Assembly: GCA_016295895.1 (NCBI GenBank)
Contig: JAEDKI010000051.1
Span: forward strand, 1 to 11,153
DNA length: 11,153 nt
Reading direction: 5' to 3'
Source: Clostridiaceae bacterium
GTDB taxonomy: Bacteria > Bacillota > Clostridia > Oscillospirales > Acutalibacteraceae
Shown: positions 6,713 through 11,153 of the stretch, piece by piece
How the letters are laid out: every line of letters starts with the position of its first letter
Position numbering within the stretch: the stretch's first letter is position 1
Notes under the pieces: generated by a model
Database searches by the model: none
The model's input: only the letters and a program-made list of their open reading frames with translations
What the model was told of the DNA's origin: nothing
Translations under genes and position numbers: made by a program

Positions 6713-7447
6713 TTATTTTGTTATTTCCCAAATGTTATATCTTGTCCGTTCGGCAGTCTTTTTGCCGAATTGAATCGCCCTTTTCGGGCAGCGGTTGATG
6801 CAAGCCGTGCAGTGCTGACACTTGGATTTTATCCAAACGGGCTTGCCGTTTTGAAGCTCAATTGCGCCGTTGGGGCAGTTCTTGGCGCACATTCCGCACG
6901 AAACGCAGTCTGAATTTGCATAGAATTTTGAAGTTGTTCTGAAAATATTATAAAGCGGATTCAAAACGGCGGTTTTTGCCTTGTCTGCAAATTTTATTTC
7001 GCTTCTTTGCGCACGGGCATTGATGTCATCGCAGATTCCGTCAAGCTCTTTATCGGCGTGCCTGAGAAAACGCAGGCTTTTTTCTTTTGAGCAGGGGTCA
7101 TACATAACAACATAATTATCGGGCATTCTGAGAGAAAAGCTGTAGTTGATTTTTGTTCCGAGAGCTTTTTCAAGAAGCTGAGCGGCGGCTCCCGTGCTTG
7201 CTCCGCAGGTGATAACGCAGTAAACATAGCTGCCGAGACTGCCTTTGACTGCGGCGGAAAAACGCTTAACTATTTCGGGCAGACCCCAGAAATAGACGGG
7301 GAAAACAAAGCCCGTTCTTTCGTCTTTAACGATTTCCGCTTTGCCGTTAAGAATATCAACCATCGAAACGGCACGGTCGCCCGTCTCTGCGGCGAGCTTT
7401 TCTGCGGCATATTTTGAATTTCCCGTTCCCGTGAAATAATAAATCAT
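6713..7447 (-). CDS. EFR1-like flavodoxin / 2[4Fe-4S] ferredoxin fusion protein
   Basis: The 244-residue protein joins two electron-transfer modules. The N-terminal half is flavodoxin-like: YYFTGTGNSKYAAEKLA (residues 3-19) is the FMN phosphate-binding loop, and a FVFPVYFWGLP strand follows. The C-terminal part carries two 4Fe-4S motifs, Cys181-x2-Cys184-x2-Cys187-x3-Cys191-Pro and Cys210-x2-Cys213-x2-Cys216-x3-Cys220-Pro, the classical bacterial ferredoxin pattern. This architecture is annotated as EFR1 family ferrodoxin in anaerobic Firmicutes; electron partners are generally unknown. GAGG-type ribosome binding sequence (7455-7460) lies seven bases ahead of the ATG. It is the first gene after a near-consensus promoter, with galM 22 bases behind. 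The redox role is well supported; the substrate is not known. Confidence 0.9.
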   Translation of the reverse strand: MIYYFTGTGNSKYAAEKLAAETGDRAVSMVDILNGKAEIVKDERTGFVFPVYFWGLPEIVKRFSAAVKGSLGSYVYCVITCGASTGAAAQLLEKALGTKINYSFSLRMPDNYVVMYDPCSKEKSLRFLRHADKELDGICDDINARAQRSEIKFADKAKTAVLNPLYNIFRTTSKFYANSDCVSCGMCAKNCPNGAIELQNGKPVWIKSKCQHCTACINRCPKRAIQFGKKTAERTRYNIWEITK

Positions 7448-7498
7448 GCGGATTCCTCCCCATAATATAATTGTATATTTTTGCCTTAATTATAAATA

Positions 7499-7527
7499 AT
7501 TGTAACATCAGGAAATTTTTTTGTCAA
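7499..7527 (-). promoter_or_regulatory. Near-consensus sigma-A promoter of the EFR1-like/galM operon
   Basis: On the minus strand a perfect TTGACA (7527-7522) is followed by a 17-base spacer and TACAAT (7504-7499, five of six consensus). The predicted start of transcription is near 7492, giving a leader of about 45 bases before the EFR1-like ATG. This is the best promoter in the window and predicts substantial constitutive expression. Confidence 0.8.
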
Positions 7528-7557
7528 TAAGTAAGAAGCGCAAAGCGTGGCATAATA
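7528..7557 (+). promoter_or_regulatory. Candidate promoter of the Asn/Gln-rich microprotein gene
   Basis: GTGGCATAAT (7547-7556) is an extended -10 (TGnCATAAT) without a good sigma-A -35. Read differently, CATAATA (7551-7557) with TAAGTA (7528-7533) at a 17-base spacer resembles the sporulation sigma-G consensus pattern (TGnATA, CATnnTA). The two readings cannot be separated from sequence alone. It lies about 80 bases upstream of the start codon and is almost back to back with the minus-strand promoter. Confidence 0.4.
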
Positions 7558-7635
7558 AAAAAGAACCGAGAGTTCAAAGCTGCCGCTTGTATTCAGACGG
7601 CAAGCCGAAATTAACAACAAGGAGAGAGCTTTCCC

Positions 7636-7764
7636 ATGGAAAACAATAAGCAGAATCAGCAGAACAATCAGCAGAACAACCAGCAGAATCAGAAGCAGAA
7701 TCAGCAGAACAACAAGAACCAGCAGCAGAATCAGAGAAACCAGAAAAACAGAGAAAACTTCTGA
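7636..7764 (+). CDS. 42-residue Asn/Gln-rich basic microprotein, unknown function
   Basis: The protein begins MENNKQNQQNNQQ and ends NRENF. It contains 16 Asn, 16 Gln, 4 Lys, 2 Arg and 2 Glu, plus one Met and one Phe. It has no hydrophobic segment, no Cys and no aromatic residue but the last, so it should be soluble, disordered and net positive. All 16 Gln codons are CAG while Asn uses both codons, giving the DNA a repetitive CAG/AAY texture. Support for a real gene is AAGGAG at 7619-7624, a stop doubled as TGATAA, a private terminator just behind, and flanking genes on the opposite strand. I do not recognise a family. The composition loosely recalls gamma-type small acid-soluble spore proteins of Bacillus, which are also Gln/Asn-rich, but those are longer and contain Ala, Gly and Phe; this is only an analogy. 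Confidence 0.75.
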   Translation: MENNKQNQQNNQQNNQQNQKQNQQNNKNQQQNQRNQKNRENF

Positions 7765-7777
7765 TAACGGCAAAAAG

Positions 7778-7803
7778 TCCCCGGGCTTCGGCTCGGGGAT
7801 TTT
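7778..7803. terminator. UUCG-tetraloop terminator, probably bidirectional
   Basis: TCCCCG/CGGGGA closes a 9-bp stem with one G-U wobble around a TTCG tetraloop inside a C-G closing pair, an unusually stable RNA hairpin. On the plus strand TTTT follows, 13 bases after the microprotein stop. On the minus strand CTTTTTG follows, serving the convergent DUF554 gene, whose stop is at 7817-7815. Confidence 0.85.
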
Positions 7804-7814
7804 CCGGAATATCA

Positions 7815-8537
7815 TTATTTTATCATATTTATCAGCACGAGAATGTAGTGATAAACAACGGGCAGGAAGATTGACGGAAGCATATTGAGCGTTTTGAATT
7901 TTTTGTCAAAAATAAAATTTATTCCGATAGCCATGATGATTGAATATCCGACGGCGCATAGCTGAGTGAGCACATCGCCCTGCAAAATTCCGCTCAGAGA
8001 GCCTGCAAGCAGGGTTATGCCGCCCTGATAAATAAGCAGGGGAATAAAGGTGAAAATAACGCCGAAGCCGAGCGTTGCGCCGAAAATAATTGCCGTTGTG
8101 AAGTCGAGCGCACTCTTGACGAAAAGCACAGAGCTGTCGCCCCGAAGTCCGTCATTGATTGAGCCGATTATCGCCATTGCTCCGACGCAGAAAAGCACCG
8201 TGCCGTTAACAAAGCCCGAGGCAAACCCTCCCGCCTTGAATTTGCTTTCAATTTTGGTGCAGAAGCCGTTGAAACGCTGTTCAAGCTTCAGCATTTCGCC
8301 GAATAATGTGCCGATAACGAGATAAACAACGAGCAGAAGCTCTCCGCTGCTTGAAATTTTCCCGTCGGCAACCGAAAACATATTTGAAATAACGCCGTTA
8401 AGGCCGATAATCAGAATCGCAAGCCCAAGGGATTTGTTGACGCTTTCGGTGTAGCTGTCCTTGATTCCTTTTTTGAAAATCAGACCGATTGAGCCGCCCG
8501 CAATAACTGCGACGCAGTTAACCAGAGTTCCTGTCAT
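7815..8537 (-). CDS. DUF554 family membrane protein (YdfK/YqgA-like)
   Basis: The 240-residue polytopic membrane protein matches the DUF554 family from end to end. The start MTGTLVNCVAVIAGGSIGLI with its glycine-rich first helix is characteristic. The family motif GSINDGLRGD sits at residues 125-134, followed by KSALDFTTAIIFGATLG. Hydrophobic segments lie near 2-21, 35-55, 66-82, 108-127, 140-170, 173-186, 193-211 and 220-238. The function is not established; some members are described only as putative transporters. GGAGG (8551-8547) precedes the ATG by nine bases. It is downstream of feoB but has its own good promoter, so a link with iron is not implied. The UUCG terminator at 7778-7799 ends its transcript. 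Confidence 0.9.
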   Translation of the reverse strand: MTGTLVNCVAVIAGGSIGLIFKKGIKDSYTESVNKSLGLAILIIGLNGVISNMFSVADGKISSSGELLLVVYLVIGTLFGEMLKLEQRFNGFCTKIESKFKAGGFASGFVNGTVLFCVGAMAIIGSINDGLRGDSSVLFVKSALDFTTAIIFGATLGFGVIFTFIPLLIYQGGITLLAGSLSGILQGDVLTQLCAVGYSIIMAIGINFIFDKKFKTLNMLPSIFLPVVYHYILVLINMIK

Positions 8538-8560
8538 TTTTAGCTTCCTCCATATTCCGT

Positions 8561-8586
8561 AACCGCATGTAGCTGTCTCTACGGTT
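8561..8586 (-). other. Bulged hairpin at the start of the DUF554 leader
   Basis: On the minus strand AACCG-TAG (8586-8579) pairs with CTA (8572-8570) and, after a 4-base bulge, with CGGTT (8565-8561); the loop is AGACAG. The predicted transcription start from the promoter at 8591-8619 is near 8584, so the hairpin would form at the very 5' end of the mRNA. It ends ten bases before the GGAGG, which argues against direct occlusion of the ribosome binding site. Confidence 0.45.
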
Positions 8587-8590
8587 CATC

Positions 8591-8619
8591 AGTTTAATAC
8601 TTTACATGGCAAAAGTCAA
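8591..8619 (-). promoter_or_regulatory. Sigma-A promoter for the DUF554 gene
   Basis: On the minus strand TTGACT (8619-8614), a 17-base spacer and TAAACT (8596-8591) form a good promoter in the 113-base gap between feoB and the DUF554 gene. No terminator for feoB is seen in this gap, so readthrough from feoB is also possible. Confidence 0.65.
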
Positions 8620-8650
8620 CACCGAAGCGGAAATATAATCAAAACATCCG

Positions 8651-10786
8651 TCAGAATCCGAAAATTTTCGATATTCCGTTTATAATCATGCAGGCGATAA
8701 TGCCCATTGCGGTCGGCAGAGCACAGGCGAGCAGGGTATATTTCAGACTGCCCGTTTCTTTCTTGATTGTGATTACCGTTGTTGAGCAGGGCCAATGCAT
8801 AAGTGAAAACAGGATAAAGCAGATTGCGGTTAAATCAGTCCAGCCGTTCTCGGTCAGTATCAGCAGAATATCCGATGCGCTCTCTATTTCAGGCAGAGTT
8901 CCGAGCGCAGAGTATGACATGAGGATTATCGGAATCACGATTTCGTTGGCAGGGAAGCCGAGAATGAATGCGGCGAGAATAACTCCGTCAAGCCCCATGA
9001 GCCGTGCGAACGGGTCGAGCAGGTCGGAGAACCTGCCAAGCAGAGAGATATCGCCGATTCTGATGTTTGCCGCCGCCCAGATGACAAGCCCCGCAGGAGC
9101 CGCAACCGCCGCCGCTCTGCCGAGCACAAACAGAGTCCGGTCAAAAACCGAGCGCACAAGGGTTTTGACAATCTGCGGTCTGCGGTAGGGAGGCAGTTCA
9201 AGCGTGAATGATGACGGAACGCCCTTGAGAATCGTTTTTGAAAGCAGTTTTGTTGCCGCAAAGGTCATGGCAACGCTCAGAGCGATAACTCCCGTCAGAG
9301 TGGCGGCAGAAAGGAACGATGAAAATGCTCCGCCTGCGGCAGCAATGAAAAACATTGATATTATTGATATCAGGGCGGGAAATCTCCCGTTGCACGGCAC
9401 AAGACTGTTGGTCATAACGGCGAGCAGGCGTTCTCTCGGAGAGTCAATGATTCTGCATCCGATAACCCCTGCCGCATTACAGCCGAAGCCCATGCACATT
9501 GTCAGAGCCTGCTTTCCGCATGCACTGCAGAGGCGGAACGGTTTGTCGAGATTATATGCGATTCTCGGCAGGAATCCCGAATCTTCAAGCAGGGTGAAAA
9601 GCGGAAAGAATATCGCCATGGGCGGCAACATTACCGAAACGACCCACGCCAGAACCCTGTAAACGCCGAGAACGAGCGAATCATGCAGCCATTGAGGGGC
9701 GTTCAGAGCCATGAACAGCTCCGAGAGCTTATCCTGAAGCCCGAACAATGCTCCCGAAAGCAGTTCCGAGGGATAGTTTGCGCCGACGATGGTCAGCCAA
9801 AAGATTATTGCGAGCATGAGAAGCATGACGGGGTAGCCCGTCAGCGGACTTGTGAGGATTCGGTCGATTCTGCGGTCGAGTTTGGAATAATCCTTACCGC
9901 CTTTAACTGCTCCGAGACAGATTTTTTCCGCAGAAGCAACAAGTGCCGACGCTATTTCGTCTCCGATTTTAACGCAGTCGGTTCCGCTTTGGTCAAGAAC
10001 GGCTTTAGCCTTTGAGATGGCGTGCCGAAGCTCGGGGCTGTCAAGAAATCTGACGCCGAGACAGCCCGAAATTTCTTTTTCGAGGGAATTATCGGGGTCG
10101 AGCAGACGCAGGCTAAGCCAACGTGGGTTAATTTTACCCTCTGCAAATTTTCTGACCGTCGGCTCAACCGCCGCAATTGCATTTTCAACAGCTTCGGGGT
10201 ATTTAACCCTGAAAATCTTGCCTGAGCAGGGCATTTTTTCAAGCGCATCAATGAACGGCGCAAGGCTCTTTTTCTTCCGTGCCGAAACTCCGACTACGGG
10301 AACGCCGAGCCGCTCGGAAAGCCTTTTTTCATTAATGAAAATACCTTTCCGCTTGGCTTCGTCCATAAGATTTATCAGAACAATAACATTTTCCGTGATT
10401 TCAAGCGTTTGCAAAACAAGATTCATGCTTCTTTCAAGGCAGGTAGCGTCGCAAACAACTGCAACGATATCGGGCTTTGCAAAGCAGATAAAATTCCGTG
10501 CAATTTCTTCCTCGGCGGAATGAGCATTCAGCGAATATGTACCGGGCAGGTCAACGAGCGTATAGCGGCGGCTTTTGCCCGAAAAGCTCCCCTGCGCATT
10601 CGCAACCGTTTTACCCGGCCAGTTGCCCGTGTGCTGATTCATTCCCGTCAGGGCATTGAAAACCGTGCTTTTGCCGACATTCGGATTGCCTGCAAGCGCA
10701 ACGACAAGGTCGGATTCGCTTTTCTTCCTTATTTCAAGCCCCGAGTCAATCGCCTGCCTGCCAACCGAGCTGTTAGTAAGTCCCAT
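8651..10786 (-). CDS. feoB: Ferrous iron transporter FeoB
   Basis: The 711-residue inner-membrane Fe(II) uptake protein has a cytosolic G-protein domain followed by a membrane pore. The GTPase motifs are G1 GNPNVGKS (33-40), the switch region GNWPGKT (54-60), G3 DLPG (79-82), G4 NLMD (139-142) and G5 SAR (168-170). A helical insertion domain (about 175-300) leads to the membrane part with the two Gate repeats; the first includes GFGCNAAGVIGCR (433-445) and the second GFPANEIVIP (610-619). The segment 418-470 holds six cysteines (420, 423, 431, 436, 444, 465), more than the single pore cysteine of the E. coli type. The start overlaps the end of feoA by 14 bases, suggesting translational coupling; a weak G-rich ribosome binding sequence is visible. 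FeoC is absent nearby. Confidence 0.96.
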   Translation of the reverse strand: MGLTNSSVGRQAIDSGLEIRKKSESDLVVALAGNPNVGKSTVFNALTGMNQHTGNWPGKTVANAQGSFSGKSRRYTLVDLPGTYSLNAHSAEEEIARNFICFAKPDIVAVVCDATCLERSMNLVLQTLEITENVIVLINLMDEAKRKGIFINEKRLSERLGVPVVGVSARKKKSLAPFIDALEKMPCSGKIFRVKYPEAVENAIAAVEPTVRKFAEGKINPRWLSLRLLDPDNSLEKEISGCLGVRFLDSPELRHAISKAKAVLDQSGTDCVKIGDEIASALVASAEKICLGAVKGGKDYSKLDRRIDRILTSPLTGYPVMLLMLAIIFWLTIVGANYPSELLSGALFGLQDKLSELFMALNAPQWLHDSLVLGVYRVLAWVVSVMLPPMAIFFPLFTLLEDSGFLPRIAYNLDKPFRLCSACGKQALTMCMGFGCNAAGVIGCRIIDSPRERLLAVMTNSLVPCNGRFPALISIISMFFIAAAGGAFSSFLSAATLTGVIALSVAMTFAATKLLSKTILKGVPSSFTLELPPYRRPQIVKTLVRSVFDRTLFVLGRAAAVAAPAGLVIWAAANIRIGDISLLGRFSDLLDPFARLMGLDGVILAAFILGFPANEIVIPIILMSYSALGTLPEIESASDILLILTENGWTDLTAICFILFSLMHWPCSTTVITIKKETGSLKYTLLACALPTAMGIIACMIINGISKIFGF

Positions 10787-11030
10787 TTAACCGCCCCGCC
10801 GTTTCAACGAAAATCTCGGCGCAGTCCTCCGCCCTTATGGCGATAACCGCACCTCTTATCAGATAAGCGCAGGGGTCGCCGAGCGGGCTTGTGCCGACGC
10901 ATTCAACGGTTGTATTTTCCGTAAGCCCGATATCCATCAGCCTGCGGCGTATGCTCCCGCAATCACCGAGCCGTTTCACCGTGGCTTTTTCGCCCGGCAG
11001 GATTGAATTCAATGCTTTATATTCTTTCAT
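10773..11030 (-). CDS. feoA: FeoA, SH3-like accessory protein of ferrous iron uptake
   Basis: The 85-residue cytosolic protein has the FeoA SH3-like fold. Recognisable parts are LNSILPGEKATVKRL at the start, a GSIRRRLMDIGL helix (residues 25-36) and the closing strand RGAVIAIRAEDCAEIFVE. FeoA is needed for FeoB-dependent Fe(II) uptake, probably by acting on the FeoB G-domain. I chose the ATG at 11030 because GGGAG (11045-11041) lies ten bases ahead and the protein then begins MKEYKALNS as in homologues. An in-frame ATG at 11066 would add a 12-residue unlike-family extension and lies upstream of that ribosome binding site. It overlaps feoB by 14 bases. No convincing Fur box is seen in the 120 bases upstream that are available. 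Confidence 0.93.
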   Translation of the reverse strand: MKEYKALNSILPGEKATVKRLGDCGSIRRRLMDIGLTENTTVECVGTSPLGDPCAYLIRGAVIAIRAEDCAEIFVETAGRLNGTY

Positions 11031-11081
11031 AATTATCCGTCTCCCGTGAAAAGCTGTTTGTTGCACTTTTCTATTGATATG

Positions 11082-11153
11082 TTATTCAGCTTTCGGGGAA
11101 AAGGTTAATGCGAAAAAGACGATTACGATTACCAAGACAGAATTGCAGAGAAA
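11082..11153 (-). CDS. Possible C-terminal end of a membrane protein gene (cut by window edge)
   Basis: On the minus strand the frame is open from the window edge to a TAA at 11084-11082, 51 bases upstream of feoA. The 23 visible residues contain a strongly hydrophobic run (VLVIVIVFFALTF) followed by SPKAE, as expected for a last membrane helix and a short tail. The stretch is too short for family assignment, and a chance open frame cannot be excluded. If it is real, feoA may be transcribed together with it, which would explain why no good promoter is seen. Confidence 0.35.
   Translation of the reverse strand, partial: FLCNSVLVIVIVFFALTFSPKAE

Noticed and set aside
7486..7815. Minus-strand 109-codon open frame with a very Leu/Val/Ile-rich product
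   Set aside because: It is the antisense image of the CAG/AAY codons of the plus-strand microprotein gene, runs through the UUCG terminator and has no ribosome binding site.
9204..9662. Plus-strand open frame of 152 codons opposite feoB
   Set aside because: Antisense shadow of the feoB membrane domain; similar long shadows occur along the whole gene because of codon bias.
11031..11066. Upstream ATG giving a 12-residue extension of FeoA
   Set aside because: The extension is unlike the family and the ribosome binding site lies between it and the ATG at 11030.
11121..11132. Direct repeat GATTAC GATTAC upstream of feoA as a possible Fur site
   Set aside because: It lacks the inverted-repeat layout of a Fur box, and on the minus strand it is explained by Val-Ile codons of the possible membrane protein end.
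1..11153. CRISPR array, tRNA or rRNA genes, prophage or defence system
   Set aside because: No regularly spaced repeats, no cloverleaf-like or rRNA-like sequence and no phage or defence proteins were seen; apart from the transposase, the window is mostly ordinary chromosomal genes.

Overview
The window looks like a chromosomal stretch of a Gram-positive member of the Clostridia, probably a gut Oscillospiraceae/Ruminococcaceae-like bacterium. This is inferred from the gene types: a clostridial FeoA/FeoB pair, an EFR1-type flavodoxin-ferredoxin protein, DUF554, and a membrane-anchored HtrA next to an OmpR-type two-component system. Strong GGAGG ribosome binding sites and intrinsic terminators agree with this. 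No taxon can be proved from the sequence alone.

Left end (1-1645, + strand): the 3' part of a REP-associated/IS200-like Y1 transposase gene. It carries two in-frame, mutually inverted palindromes, each flanked by GTAG. Four bases after its stop begins tadA (tRNA wobble adenosine deaminase), followed by a two-repeat TRIC/UPF0126 membrane protein. A 15-bp perfect hairpin closes this block and also serves the convergent block.

Middle (1659-7527, mostly - strand): read in transcription order, a near-consensus promoter at about 7500-7527 drives an EFR1-like flavodoxin/2[4Fe-4S] protein and galM (aldose 1-epimerase). Next comes a probable second promoter, an OmpR-family response regulator and its histidine kinase. 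An HtrA-type anchored serine protease follows, with its own possible promoter. The regulator-kinase-protease order suggests an envelope protein-quality stress module (compare CssRS-HtrA in Bacillus).

Between 7448 and 7815 lies a small + strand gene (7636-7764). It encodes a 42-residue protein that is 76% Asn+Gln, and it has its own ribosome binding site, a CATAATA-type promoter candidate and a UUCG-loop terminator. It is the least explained gene of the window.

Right end (7815-11153, - strand): feoA and feoB (overlapping by 14 bp; ferrous iron uptake), then a DUF554 membrane protein with its own good promoter and a hairpin at the start of its leader. At the far right edge there may be the last 23 codons of another membrane protein gene upstream of feoA.

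The parts most worth a second look are the REP-like pair inside the transposase gene, the Asn/Gln microprotein, and the low-complexity N-terminus and aromatic C-terminus of HtrA.
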